Shown one piece after another: positions 21,661-36,600 of a stretch of 64,000 nucleotides of DNA. Origin of the DNA: Maniola hyperantus (Eukaryota; Arthropoda; Insecta; Lepidoptera; Nymphalidae); the NCBI RefSeq assembly GCF_902806685.2, contig NC_048538.1, positions 7,502,001 through 7,566,000 of the forward strand, read 5' to 3'. The notes under the pieces are model-generated. The model was not told the DNA's origin. It saw nothing but the letters and a program-made list of their open reading frames with translations, and made no database searches. Position numbers and translations under genes: made by a program. How positions within the stretch are numbered: the stretch's first letter is position 1; the number at the start of each line of letters is the position of its first letter.

Positions 21661-24600
21661 CTATATATAGCTCAATTACCACTCACTGACTCACTGACTG
21701 ACTCATTGACATAATTGTTCTCCTAGAAAGAGACAGAAAATGATATAATAATGTATGGGAGATATGTTCAGGAGTGGGATTCGAGTAGGGAAAAATTATG
21801 ACATTTCAGAAAAACAAGATGGCGGCCGACCTGACTTTTGTAACTTTTTTGTTTTCCAACCGATTTTGTTACAACTTGCAGGTCTTGCAGATATTAGTAA
21901 ACGGTTTTTAGAAAAAGTGAAAAAAATTTGAAAAACAAGATGGCGGCCGAGATTTTCAAAAAATTCCCTCCTGTAAAATTTTGTATGAAACTTTTTTTTT
22001 TCACTTACGGTTTCATATAGAAGACAAAGATTTCTTTAGGGGAACACATGGAGGGAGCTGATGATTGAGGATTTCGGAGGCGGGTGAAGGGCACGCTCGA
22101 GGTATTGAAGATAGGTGGGAGGTGCTCGACCAAATGTCATTCGAAACCTCATCCAATTGCCAAAAATTTAAAAAAAAATTCAAAATTCCGAAAAAAAGAT
22201 GGCCGCCATACAAATTTCATCCGCGTCCATCTCGGAGGGTATGAAAGATGGAAGAGTGGTTTCTTGGCAAGAGATTATCAGGATCCGAAGGTCTACTCGA
22301 TGGGTGGAAAAAAAATTCAAAATGGCGGAATTTTTTTTTTAATACAAATGTATGACTTTTTTAAATTGTTCAAAATGGCCATTATAGACCTCGAGAGCTG
22401 CTTTAGCAGCTCGAGCAGCGAGCAAATACTAGTTATTATACTATATATAGCTCAATTACCACTCACTCACTGATTGACATAATTGTTCTCCTAGAAAGAG
22501 ATAGAAAATGATATAATAATGTATGGGAGATATGTTCAGAAGTGGGATTCGACTAGGGAAAAATTATGACATTTCAGAAAAACAAGATGGCGGCCGACCT
22601 GACTTTTGTAACTTTTTTGTTTTCGAACCGATTTTGTTTAAACTTGCAGCTCTTGCAGATATTAGTAAACGATTTTTAGGAAAAGTGAAAAAAATTGGAA
22701 AAACAAGATGGCGGCCGAGATATTCAAAAAATTTCCTACTGTAAAATTTTGTATGAAACTTTTTTTTTTCACTTACGGTTTCATATAGAAGACAAAGATT
22801 TCTTTAGGGGAACACATGGAGGGAGCTGATGATTGAGGATTTCGGAGGCGGGTGAAGGGCACGCTCGAGGTATTGAAGATAGGTGGGAGGTGCTCGACCA
22901 AATGTCATTCGAAACCTCATCCAATTGCCAAAAATTTGAATTTTTTTTTAAATTCCGAAAAAAAGATGGCCGCCATACAAATTTCATCCGCGTCCATCTC
23001 GGAGGGTATGAAAGATGGAAGAGTGGTTTCTTGGCAAGAGATGATCAGGATCCAAAGGTCTATTCGATGATTTGAAAAAAAATTCAAAATGGCGGAATTC
23101 ATTTTTTCATACAAAATTTATGACTTTTTTAAATTGTTCAAAATGGCGATTATAGACCTCGAGAGCTGCTTTAGCAGCTCGAGCAGCGAGCAAAATACTA
23201 GTTATACTATATATAGCTCAATTACCACTCACTCACTCACTCACTGACTGACTCATTGACATAATTGTTCTCCTAGAAAGAGACAGAAAATGATATAATA
23301 ATGTATGGGAGATATGTTCAGAAGTGGGATTCGACTAGGGAAAAATTATGACATTTCAGAAAAACAAGATGGCGGCCGACCTGACTTTTGTAACTTTTTT
23401 GTTTTCCAACCGATTTTGTTACAACTTGCAGGTCTTGCAGATATTAGTAAACGGTTTTTAGAAAAAGTGAAAAAAATTGGAAAAACAAGATGGCGGCCGA
23501 GATTTTCAAAAAATTTCCTCCTGTGAAATTTTGTATGAAACTTTTTTTTTTCACTTATGGTTTCATATAGAAGACAAAGATTCCTTTAGGGCAACATATG
23601 GAGGGAGCTGATGATTGAGGATTTCGGAGGCGGGTGAAGGGCACGCTCAAGGTATTGAAGATAGGTGGGAGGTGCTCGAGCAAATGTCATTCGAAACCTC
23701 ATCCAATTGCCAAAAATTTGAAAAAAAATTCAAAATTGTGAAAAAAAGATGGCCGCCATACAAATTTCATCGGCGTCCATCTCGGAGGGTATGAAAGATG
23801 GAAGAGTGGTTTCTTAGGCAAAAGATGATCAAGATCTAAAGGTCTACTTCGATGACTAGAAAAAAAAATTCAAAATGGCGGAATTTATTTTTTCCGCCGA
23901 CTCACTCATTGACATAATTGTTCTCCTAGAAAGAGACAGAAAATGATATAATAATGTATGGGTGATATGTTCAGAAGTGGGATTCGAGTAGGGAAAAATT
24001 ATGACATTTCAGAAAAACAAGATGGCGGCCGACCTGACTTTTGTAACGTTTTTGTTTTCCAACCGATTTTGTTAAACTTGCAGTTATTTTAGACATGTTA
24101 TCAAACGATTTTTAGAAAAAGTGAAAAAAATTGGAAAAACAAGATGGCGGCCGAGATTTTCAAAAAATTTCCTCCTGTAAAATTTTGTATGAAACTTTTT
24201 TTTTCACTAATACTTTCGTACAGAAGACAAAGATTCCTTTAGGGCAACATATGGAGGAGCTGATGATTGAGGATTTCGGAGACGGGTGAAGGGCACGCTC
24301 GAGGTATTGAAGATAGGTGGGAGGTGCTCGACCAAATGTCATTCGAAACCTCATCCAATTGCCAAAAATTTGAAAAAAAAATTCAAAATTCCGAAAAAAA
24401 GATGGCCGCCATACAAATTTCATCGGCGTCCATCTCGGAGGGTATGAAAGATGGAAGAGTGGTTTCTTGGCAAGAGATGATCAGGATCTAAAGGTCTATT
24501 TGATGACTTGAAAAAAAATTCAAAATGGCGGAATTTATTTTTTCATACAAAATTTAAGACTTTTTTAATTGATTCAAAATGGCGATTATAGACCTCGAGA

Positions 24601-27600
24601 GCTGCTTTAGCAGCTCGAGCAGCGAGCAAAATACTAGTTATTATACTATATATAGCTCAATTACCACTCACTGACTCACTCATTGACATAATTGTTCTCC
24701 TAGAAAGAGACAGAAAATGATATAATAATGTATGGGAGATATGTTCAGAAGTGGGATTCGAGTAGGGAAAAATTATGACATTTCAGAAAAACAAGATGGC
24801 GGCCGACCTGACTTTTGTAACTTTTTTGTTTTCCAACCGATTTTGTTACAACTTGCAGCAATTGAAGATATTAGTAAACGATTTTTAGAAAAAGTGAAAA
24901 AAATTGGAAAAACAAGATGGCGGCCGAGATTTTCAAAAAATTTCCTCCTGTAAAATTTTGTATGAAACTTTTTTTTTTCAATCTACGGTTTCATATAGAA
25001 GACAAAGATTCCTTTAGGGCAACATATGGAGGGAGCTGATGATTGAGGATTTCGGAGACGGGTGAAGGGCACGCTCAAGGTATCGATGATAGGTGGGAGG
25101 TGCTCGACCAAATGTCATTCGAAACCTCATCCAATTGCCAAAAATTTGGAAAAAAATTCAAAATTCCGAAAAAAAGATGGCCGCCATACAAATTTCATCG
25201 GCGTCCATCTCGGAGGGTATAAAAGATGGAAGAGTGGTTTCGTGGCAAAAGATGATCAGGATCTAAAGGTCTACTCGATGGATGGAAAAAAAATTCAAAA
25301 TGGCGGAATTTTTTTTTCATACAAAATGTATGACTTTTTTTAAATTGTTCAAAATGGCGATTATAGACCTCGAGAGCTGCTTTAGCAGCTCGAGCAGCGA
25401 GCAAAATACTAGTTATTATACTATATATAGCTCAATTACCACTCACTCACTGATTGACATAATTGTTCTCCTAGAAAGAGATAGAAAATGATATAATAAT
25501 GTATGGGAGATATGTTCAGAAGTGGGATTCGAGCTAGGGAAAAATTATGACATTTCAGAAAAACAAGATGGCGGCCGACCTGACTTTTGTAACTTTTTTG
25601 TTTTCCAACCGATTTTGTTACAACTTGCAACAATTGAAGATATTAGTAAACGATTTTTAGAAAAAGTGTAAAAAATTGGAAAAACAAGATGGCGGCCGAG
25701 ATTTTCAAAAAATTTCCTCCTGTAAAATTTTGTATGAAACTTTTTTTTTTCAATCACTGGTTTTCATATAGAAGACAAAGATTCCTTTAGGGCAACATAT
25801 GGAGGGAGCTGATGATTGAGGATTTCAGAGACGGGTGAAGGGCACGCTCGAGGTATCGAAGATAGGTGGGAGGTGCTCGACCAAATGTCATTCGAAACCT
25901 CATCCAATTGCCAAAAATTTTAAAAAAAAATTCCGAAAAAAAGATGGCCGCCATACAAATTTCATCGGCGTCCATCTCGGAGGGTATGAAAGATGGAAGA
26001 GTGGTTTCTTGGCGAAGAGATGATCAGGATCCGAAGGTCTACTCGATGGACTTGAAAAAAAATTCAAAATGGCGGAATTTATTTTTTTCATACAAAATTT
26101 TTTATTATTCTAAATGGACGATTATAGACCTCGAGAGCTGCTTTAGCAGCTCGAGCAGCGAGCAAAATACTAGTTATACTATATATAGCTCAATTACCAC
26201 TCACTCACTGATTGACATAATTGTTCTCCTAGAAAGAGATAGAAAATGATATAATAATGTATGGGAGATATGTTCAGAAGTGGGATTCGAGTAGGGAAAA
26301 ATTATGACATTTCAGAAAAACAAGATGGCGGCCGACCTGACTTTTGTAACTTTTTTGTTTTCCAACCGATTTCGTTTAAACTTGCAACAATTGAAGATAT
26401 TAGTAAACGATTTTTAGAAAAAGTAAAAAAAATTGGAAAAACAAGATGGCGGCCGAGATTTTCAAAAAATTTCCTCCTGTAAAATTTTGTATGAAACTTT
26501 TTTTTTTCACTTATGGTTTCATATAGAAGACAATGATTCCTTTAGGGCAACATATGGAGGGAGCTGATGATTGAGGATTTCGGAGACGGGTGAAGGGCAC
26601 GCTTAGGGTATTGAAGATAGGTGGGAGGTGCTCGACCAAATGTCATTCGAAACCCGATCCAATTGCCAAAAATTTGAAAAAAAATTCAAAATTCCAAAAA
26701 AAAGATGGCCGCCATACAAATTTCATCGGCGTCCATCTCGGAGGGTATGACAGATGGAAGAGTGGTTTCTTGGCAAAAGATGATCAGGATCCAAAGGTCT
26801 ATTCGATGATTTGAAAAAAAATTCAAAATGGCGGAATTTATTTNNNNNNNNNNNNNNNNNNNNNNNNNNNNNNNNNNNNNNNNNNNNNNNNNNNNNNNNN
26901 NNNNNNNNNNNNNNNNNNNNNNNNNNNNNNNNNNNNNNNNNNNNNNNNNNNNNNNNNNNNNNNNNNNNNNNNNNNNNNNNNNNNNNNNNNNNNNNNNNNN
27001 NNNNNNNNNNNNNNNNNNNNNNNNNNNNNNNNNNNNNNNNNNNNNNNNNNNNNNNNNNNNNNNNNNNNNNNNNNNNNNNNNNNNNNNNNNNNNNNNNNNN
27101 NNNNNNNNNNNNNNNNNNNNNNNNNNNNNNNNNNNNNNNNNNNNNNNNNNNNNNNNNNNNNNNNNNNNNNNNNNNNNNNNNNNNNNNNNNNNNNNNNNNN
27201 NNNNNNNNNNNNNNNNNNNNNNNNNNNNNNNNNNNNNNNNNNNNNNNNNNNNNNNNNNNNNNNNNNNNNNNNNNNNNNNNNNNNNNNNNNNNNNNNNNNN
27301 NNNNNNNNNNNNNNNNNNNNNNNNNNNNNNNNNNNNNNNNNNNATAGGTGGGAGGTGCTCGACCAAATGTCATTCGAAACCTCATCCAATTGCCAAAAAT
27401 TTGGAAAAAAAATTCAAAATTCCGAAAAAAAGATGGCCGCCATACAAATTTCATCCGCGTCCATCTCGGAGGGTATGAAAGATGGAAGAGTGGTTTCTTG
27501 GCAAGAGATGATCAGGATCCGAAGGTCTACTCGATGGATTGAAAAAAAATTCAAAATGGCGGAATTTTTTTTTTCATACAAAATTTATGACTTTAATTTC

Positions 27601-30600
27601 AAAATGGCGATTATAGACCTCGAGAGCTGCTTTAGCAGCTCGAGCAGCGAGCAAAATACTAGTTATACTATATATAGCTCAATTACCACTCACTCACTCA
27701 CTCACTGACTGACTCATTGACATAATTGTTCTCCTAGAAAGAGACAGAAAATGATATAATAATGTATGGGAGATATGTTCAGAAGTGGGATTCGAGTAGG
27801 GAAAAATTATGACATTTCAGAAAAACAAGATGGCGGCCGACCTGACTTTTGTAACTTTTTTGTTTTCCAACCGATTTTGTTACAACTTGCAGTATTGAAG
27901 ATATTAGTAAACGATTTTTAGAAAAAGTGTAAAAAAATTGGAAAAACAAGATGGCGGCCGAGATTTTCAAAAAATTTCCTCCTGTAAAATTTTGTATGAA
28001 ACTTTTTTTTTTCACTTATGGTTTCATATAGAAGACAAAGATTCCTTTAGGGCAACATATGGAGGGAGCTGATGATTGAGGATTTCGGAGACGGGTGAAG
28101 GGCACGCTCAAGGTATTGAAGATAGGTGGGAGGTGCTCGACCAAATGTCATTCGAAACCTCATCCAATTGCCAAAAATTTAAAAAAAATTCAAAATTGAA
28201 AAAAAGATGGCCGCCATACAAATTTCATCGGCGTCCATCTCGGAGGGTATGAAAGATGGAAGAGTGGTTTCTTGGCAAGATGATCAGATCCGAAGGTCTA
28301 CTCGATGATTGAAAAAAATCAAAATGGCGGAATTTATTTTTTCCGCCGACTCACTCATTGACAATAATTGTTCTCCTAGAAAGAGACAGAAAATGATATA
28401 ATAATGTATGGGACATATGTTCAGGAGTGGGATTCGACTAGGGAAAAATTATGACATTTCAGAAAAACAAGATGGCGGCCGACCTGACTTTTGTAACTTT
28501 TTGTTTTCCAACCGATTTTGTTTAAACTTGCAGTTATTTTAGATTTACAAACGATTTTAGAAAAGTGAAAAAAATTGGAAAAACAAGATGGCGGCCGAGA
28601 TTTTCAAAAAATTTCCTCCTGTAAAATTTTGTATGAAACTTTTTTTTTTCACTAATACTTTCGTACAGAAGACAAAGATTCCTTTAGGGCACCACATGGA
28701 AGGAGCTGATGATTGAGGATTTCGGAGACGGGTGAAGGGCACGCTCAAGGTATTGAAGATAGGTGGGAGGTGCTCGACCAAATGTCATTCGAAACCTCAT
28801 CCAATTGCCAAAAATTTGAAAAAAAATTCAAAATTCCGAAAAAAAGATGGCCGCCATACAAATTTCATCGGCGTCCATCTCGGAGGGTATGAAAGATGGA
28901 AGAGTGGTTTCTTGGCAAGAGATGATCAGGATCTAAAGGTCTATTCGATGGACTTGAAAAAAAATTCAAAATGGCGGAATTTATTTTTTCATACAAAATT
29001 AAGACTTTTTTAAATTGTTCAAAATGGCGATTATAGACCTCGAGAGCTGCTTTAGCAGCTCGAGCAGCGAGCAAAATACTAGTTATTATACTATATATAG
29101 CTCAATTACCACTCACTGACTCACTCATTGACATAATTGTTCTCCTAGAAAGAGACAGAAAATGATATAATAATGTATGGGAGATATGTTCAGAAGTGGG
29201 ATTCGAGTAGGGAAAAATTATGACATTTCAGAAAAACAAGATGGCGGCCGACCTGACTTTTGTAACTTTTTTGTTTTCCAACCGATTTTGTTACAACTTG
29301 CAACAATTGAAGATATTAGTAAACGATTTTTAGAAAAAGTGAAAAAAAATTGGAAAAACAAGATGGCGGCCGAGATTTTCAAAAAATTTCCTCCTGTAAA
29401 ATTTTGTATGAAACTTTTTTTTTTCAATTACGGTTTCATATAGAAGACAAAGATTCCTTTAGGGCAACATATGGAGGGAGCTGATGATTGAGGATTTCGG
29501 AGACGGGTGAAGGGCACGCTCAAGGTATCTGAAGATAGGTGGGAGGTGCTCGACCAAATGTCATTCGAAACCTCATCCAATTGCCAAAAATTTGGAAAAA
29601 AATTCAAAATTCCGAAAAAAAGATGGCCGCCATACAAATTTCATCGGCGTCCATCTCGGAGGGTATGAAAGATGGAAGAGTGGTTTCTTGGCAAGAGATG
29701 ATCAGGATCCAAAGGTTTACTCGATGGATGGAAAAAAAATTCAAAATGGCGGAATTTTTTTTTTCATACAAAATTTTTTAATTATTCAAAATGGCGATTA
29801 TAGACCTCGAGAGCTGCTTTAGCAGCTCGAGCAGCGAGCAAAATACTAGTTATTATACTATATATAGCTCAATTACCACTCACTCACTGATTGACATAAT
29901 TGTTCTCCTAGAAAGAGATAGAAAATGATATAATAATGTATGGGAGATATGTTCAGAAGTGGGATTCGAGTAGGGAAAAATTATGACATTTCAGAAAAAC
30001 AAGATGGCGGCCGACCTGACTTTTGTAACTTTTTTGTTTTCCAACCGATTTTGTTACAACTTGCAACAATTGAAGATATTAGTAAACGATTTTTAGAAAA
30101 AGTGAAAAAAATTGGAAAAAACAAGATGGCGGCCGAGATTTTCAAAAAATTTCCTCCTGTAAAATTTTGTATGAAACTTTTTTTTTTCATCACGGTTTCA
30201 TATAGAAGACAAAGATTCCTTTAGGGCAACATATGGAGGGAGCTGATGATTGAGGATTTCGGAGACGGGTGAAGGGCACGCTCGAGGTATCGAAGATAGG
30301 TGGGAGGTGCTCGACCAAATGTCATTCGAAACCTCATCCAATTGCCAAAAATTTGAAAAAAAATTCAAAATTCCGAAAAAAAGATGGCCGCCATACAAAT
30401 TTCATCGGCGTCCATCTCGGAGGGTATGAAAGATGGAAGAGTGGTTTCTTGGCAAGAGATGATCAGGATCCGAAGGTCTACTCGATGGATGGAAAAAAAA
30501 TTCAAAATGGCGGAATTTTTTTTTCATACAAAAATTTTTATTATTCAAAATGGCCATTATAGACCTCGAGAGCTGCTTTAGCAGCTCGAGCAGCGAGCAA

Positions 30601-33600
30601 AATACTAGTTATATACTATATATAGCTCAATTACCACTCACTCACTGATTGACATAATTGTTCTCCTAGAAAGAGACAGAAAATGATATAATAATGTATG
30701 GGAGATATGTTCAGAAGTGGGATTCGAGTAGGGAAAAATTATGACATTTCAGAAAAACAAGATGGCGGCCGACCTGACTTTTGTAACTTTTTTGTTTTCC
30801 AACCGATTTTGTTTAAACTTGCAGTTATTTTAGATGTTAGCAAACGATTTTTAGAAAAAGTGTAAAAAATTGGAAAAACAAGATGGCGGCCGAGATTTTC
30901 AAAAAATTTCCTCCTGTAAAATTTTGTATGAAACTTTTTTTTTTCACTATACGTTTCATATAGAAGACAAAGATTCCTTTAGGGCAACATATGGAGGGAG
31001 CTGATGATTGAGGATTTCGGAGACGGGTGAAGGGCACGCTTAGGGTATTGAAGATAGGTGGGAGGTGCTCGACCAAATGTCATTCGAAACCTCATCCAAT
31101 TGCCAAAAATTTGAAAAAAAATTCAAAATTCCGAAAAAAAGATGGCCGCCATACAAATTTCATCGGCGTCCATCTCGGAGGGTATGACAGATGGAAGAGT
31201 GGTTTCTTGGCAAAAGATGATCAGGATCCAAAGGTCTATTCGATGATTTGAAAAAAAATTCAAAATGGCGGAATTTATTTTTTCATACAAAAATTTTTAT
31301 TATTCAAAATGGCCATTATAGACCTCGAGAGCTGCTTTAGCAGCTCGAGCAGCGAGCAAAATACTAGTTATACTATATATAGCTCAATTACCACTCACTC
31401 ACTGATTGACATAATTGTTCTCCTAGAAAGAGATAGAAAATGATATAATAATGTATGGGAGATATGTTCAGAAGTGGGATTCGACTAGGGAAAAATTATG
31501 ACATTTCAGAAAAACAAGATGGCGGCCGACCTGACTTTTGTAACTTTTTTGTTTTCCAACCGATTTTGTTACAACTTGCAACAATTGAAGATATTAGTAA
31601 ACGGTTTTTAGAAAAAGTGAAAAAAATTTGAAAAACAAGATGGCGGCCGAGATTTTCAAAAAATTCCCTCCTGTAAAATTTTGTATGAAACTTTTTTTTT
31701 TCACTTATGGTTTCATATAGAAGACAAAGATTCCTTTAGGGCAACATATGGAGGGAGCTGATGATTGAGGATTTCGGAGACGGGTGAAGGGCACGCTTGA
31801 GGTATCGAAGATAGGTGGGAGGTGCTCGACCAAATGTCATTCGAAACCTCATCCAATTGCCAAAAATTTGAAAAAAAATTCAAAATTCCGAAAAAAAGAT
31901 GGCCGCCATACAAATTTCATCGGCGTCCATCTCGGAGGGTATGAAAGATGGAAGAGTGGTTTCTTGGCAAGAGATGATCAGGATCCAAAGGTCTACTCGA
32001 TGGATGGAAAAAAAATTCAAAATGGCGGAATTTTTTTTTCATACAAAAATTTTTATTATTCAAAATGGCCATTATAGACCTCGAGAGCTGCTTTAGCAGC
32101 TCGAGCAGCGAGCAAAATACTAGTTATACTATATATAGCTCAATTACCACTCACTCACTGATTGACATAATTGTTCTCCTAGAAAGAGATAGAAAATGAT
32201 ATAATAATGTATGGGAGATATGTTCAGAAGTGGGATTCGACTAGGGAAAAATTATGACATTTCAGAAAAACAAGATGGCGGCCGACCTGACTTTTGTAAC
32301 TTTTTTGTTTTCCAACCGATTTTGTTACAACTTGCAGTTATTTAGATATTAGCAAACGATTTTTAGAAAAAGTGTAAAAAATTGGAAAAACAAGATGGCG
32401 GCCGAGATTTTCAAAAAATTTCCTCCTGTAAAATTTTGTATGAAACTTTTTTTTTTCACTATAGGTTTCATATAGAAGACAAAGATTCCTTTAGGGCAAC
32501 ATATGGAGGGAGCTGATGATTGAGGATTTCGGAGACGGGTGAAGGGCACGCTTAGGTATTGAAGATAGGTGGGAGGTGCTCGACCAAATGTCATTCGAAA
32601 CCTCATCCAATTGCCAAAAATTTGAAAAAAAATTCAAAATTCCGAAAAAAAGATGGCCGCCATACAAATTTCATCGGCGTCCATCTCGGAGGGTATGAAA
32701 GATGGAAGAGTGGTTTCTTGGCAAAGATGATCAGGATCCAAAGGTCTATTCGATGATTGAAAAAAAATTCAAAATGGCGGAATTTATTTTTTCATACAAA
32801 AATTTTTATTATTCAAAATGGCCATTATAGACCTCGAGAGCTGCTTTAGCAGCTCGAGCAGCGAGCAAAATACTAGTTATACTATATATAGCTCAATTAC
32901 CACTCACTCACTGATTGACATAATTGTTCTCCTAGAAAGAGATAGAAAATGATATAATAATGTATGGGAGATATGTTCAGAAGTGGGATTCGACTAGGGA
33001 AAAATTATGACATTTCAGAAAAACAAGATGGCGGCCGACCTGACTTTTGTAACTTTTTTGTTTTCCAACCGATTTTGTTACAACTTGCAACAATTGAAGA
33101 TATTAGTAAACGGTTTTTAGAAAAAGTGAAAAAAATTTGAAAAACAAGATGGCGGCCGAGATTTTCAAAAAATTCCCTCCTGTAAAATTTTGTATGAAAC
33201 TTTTTTTTTTCACTTGTGGTTTCATATAGAAGACAAAGATTCCTTTAGGGCAACATATGGAGGGAGCTGATGATTGAGGATTTCGGAGACGGGTGAAGGG
33301 CACGCTTGAGGTATCGAAGATAGGTGGGAGGTGCTCGACCAAATGTCATTCGAAACCTCATCCAATTGCCAAAAATTTGAAAAAAAATTCAAAATTCCGA
33401 AAAAAAGATGGCCGCCATACAAATTTCATCGGCGTCCATCTCGGAGGGTATGAAAGATGGAAGAGTGGTTTCTTGGCAAGAGATGATCAGGATCCAAAGG
33501 TCTACTCGATGGATGGAAAAAAAATTCAAAATGGCGGAATTTTTTTTTTCATACAAAAATTTTTATTATTCAAAATGGCCATTATAGACCTCGAGAGCTG

Positions 33601-36600
33601 CTTTAGCAGCTCGAGCAGCGAGCAAAATACTAGTTATTATACTATATATAGCTCAATTACCACTCACTCACTGATTGACATAATTGTTCTCCTAGAAAGA
33701 GATAGAAAATGATATAATAATGTATGGGAGATATGTTCAGAAGTGGGATTCGAGTAGGGAAAAATTATGACATTTCAGAAAAACAAGATGGCGGCCGACC
33801 TGACTTTTGTAACTTTTTTGTTTTCCAACCGATTTTGTTACAACTTGCAACAATTGAAGATATTAGTAAACGGTTTTTAGAAAAAGTGAAAAAAATTTGA
33901 AAAACAAGATGGCGGCCGAGATTTTCAAAAAATTCCCTCCTGTAAAATTTTGTATGAAACTTTTTTTTTTCACTTGTGGTTTCATATAGAAGACAAAGAT
34001 TCCTTTAGGGCAACATATGGAGGGAGCTGATGATTGAGGATTTCGGAGACGGGTGAAGGGCACGCTTGAGGTATCGAAGATAGGTGGGAGGTGCTCGACC
34101 AAATGTCATTCGAAACCTCATCCAATTGCCAAAAATTTGGAAAAAAATTCAAAATTCCGAAAAAAAGATGGCCGCCATACAAATTTCATCCGCGTCAATC
34201 TCGGAGGGTATGAAAGATGGAAGAGTGGTTTCTTGGCAAGAGATGATCAGGATCCGAAGGTTTACTCGATGGATTGAAAAAAAATTCAAAATGGCGGAAT
34301 TTTTTTTTTCATACAAAATTTATGACTTTTTTAAAATTTTTCAAAATGGCGATTATAGACCTCGAGAGCTGCTTTAGCAGCTCGAGCAGCGAGCAAAATA
34401 CTAGTTATACTATATATAGCTCAATTACCACTCACTCACTCACTCACTGACTGACTCATTGACATAATTGTTCTCCTAGAAAGAGACAGAAAATGATATA
34501 ATAATGTATGGGAGATATGTTCAGAAGTGGGATTCGACTAGGGAAAAATTATGACATTTCAGAAAAACAAGATGGCGGCCGACCTGACTTTTGTAACTTT
34601 TTTGTTTTCCAACCGATTTTGTTACAACTTGCAGGTCTTGCAGATATTAGTAAACGGTTTTTAGAAAAAGTGAAAAAAATTGGAAAAACAAGATGGCGGC
34701 CGAGATTTTCAAAAAATTTCCTCCTGTGAAATTTTGTATGAAACTTTTTTTTTTCACTTATGGTTTCATATAGAAGACAAAGATTCCTTTAGGGCAACAT
34801 ATGGAGGGAGCTGATGATTGAGGATTTCGGAGACTTGTGAAGGGCACGCTCAAGGTATTGAAGATAGGTGGGAGGTGCTCGACCAAATGTCATTCGAAAC
34901 CTCATCCAATTGCCAAAAATTTTAAAAAAAATTCAAAATTGTGAAAAAAAGATGGCCGCCATACAAATTTCATCGGCGTCCATCTCGGAGGGTATGAAAG
35001 ATGGAAGAGTGGTTTCTTAGCAAGAGATGATCAGGATCCGAAGGTCTACTCGATGGATAGAAAAAAAAATCAAAATGGCGGAATTTATTTTTTCCGCCGA
35101 CTCACTCATTGACATAATTGTTCTCCTAGAAAGAGACAGAAAATGATATAATAATGTATGGGACATATGTTCAGGAGTGGGATTCGACTAGGGAAAAATT
35201 ATGACATTTCAGAAAAACAAGATGGCGGCCGACCTGACTTTTGTAACGTTTTTGTTTTCCAACCGATTTTGTTTAAACTTGCAGTTATTTTAGATGTTAT
35301 CAAACGATTTTTAGAAAAAGTGAAAAAAATTGGAAAAACAAGATGGCGGCCGAGATTTTCAAAAAATTTCCTCCTGTAAAATTTTGTATGAAACTTTTTT
35401 TTTTCACTAATACTTTCGTACAGAAGACAAAGATTCCTTTAGGGCACCACATGGAAGGAGCTGATGATTGAGGATTTCGGAGACGGGTGAAGGGCACGCT
35501 CAAGGTATTGAAGATAGGTGGGAGGTGCTCGACCAAATGTCATTCGAAACCTCATCCAATTGCCAAAAATTTGAAAAAAAATTCAAAATTCCGAAAAAAA
35601 GATGGCCGCCATACAAATTTCATCGGCGTCCATCTCGGAGGGTATGAAAGATGGAAGAGTGGTTTCTTGGCAAGAGATGATCAGGATCTAAAGGTCTATT
35701 TGATGACTTGAAAAAAAATTCAAAATGGCGGAATTTATTTTTTCATACAAAATTTAGGACTTTTTTAAATTGTTCAAAATGGCGATTATAGACCTCGAGA
35801 GCTGCTTTAGCAGCTCGAGCAGCGAGCAAAATACTAGTTATTTATACTATATATAGCTCAATTACCACTCACTGACTCACTCATTGACATAATTGTTCTC
35901 CTAGAAAGAGACAGAAAATGATATAATAATGTATGGGAGATATGTTCAGAAGTGGGATTCGAGTAGGGAAAAATTATGACATTTCAGAAAAACAAGATGG
36001 CGGCCGACCTGACTTTTGTAACTTTTTTGTTTTCCAACCGATTTTGTTACAACTTGCAACAATTGAAGATATTAGTAAACGATTTTTAGAAAAAGTGAAA
36101 AAAAATGGAAAAACAAGATGGCGGCCAAGATTTTCAAAAAATTTTCTCCTGTAAAATTTTGTATGAAACTTTTTTTTTTCAATCACGGTTTCATATAGAA
36201 GACAAAGATTCCTTTAGGGCAACATATGGAGGGAGCTGATGATTGAGGATTTCGGAGACGGGTGAAGGGCACGCTCAAGGTATCGATGATAGGTGGGAGG
36301 TGCTCGACCAAATGTCATTCGAAACCTCATCCAATTGCCAAAAATTTGGAAAAAAATTCAAAATTCCGAAAAAAAGATGGCCGCCATACAAATTTCATCG
36401 GCGTCCATCTCGGAGGGTATAAAAGATGGAAGAGTGGTTTCGTGGCAAAAGATGATCAGGATCTAAAGGTCTACTCGATGGATGGAAAAAAAATTCAAAA
36501 TGGCGGAATTTTTTTTTTCATACAAAATGTATGACTTTTTTTAAATTGTTCAAAATGGCGATTATAGACCTCGAGAGCTGCTTTAGCAGCTCGAGCAGCG

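Noticed and set aside
26686..27478. Long ORFs crossing the N stretch
   Set aside because: They are open only because N codons were not read as stops.
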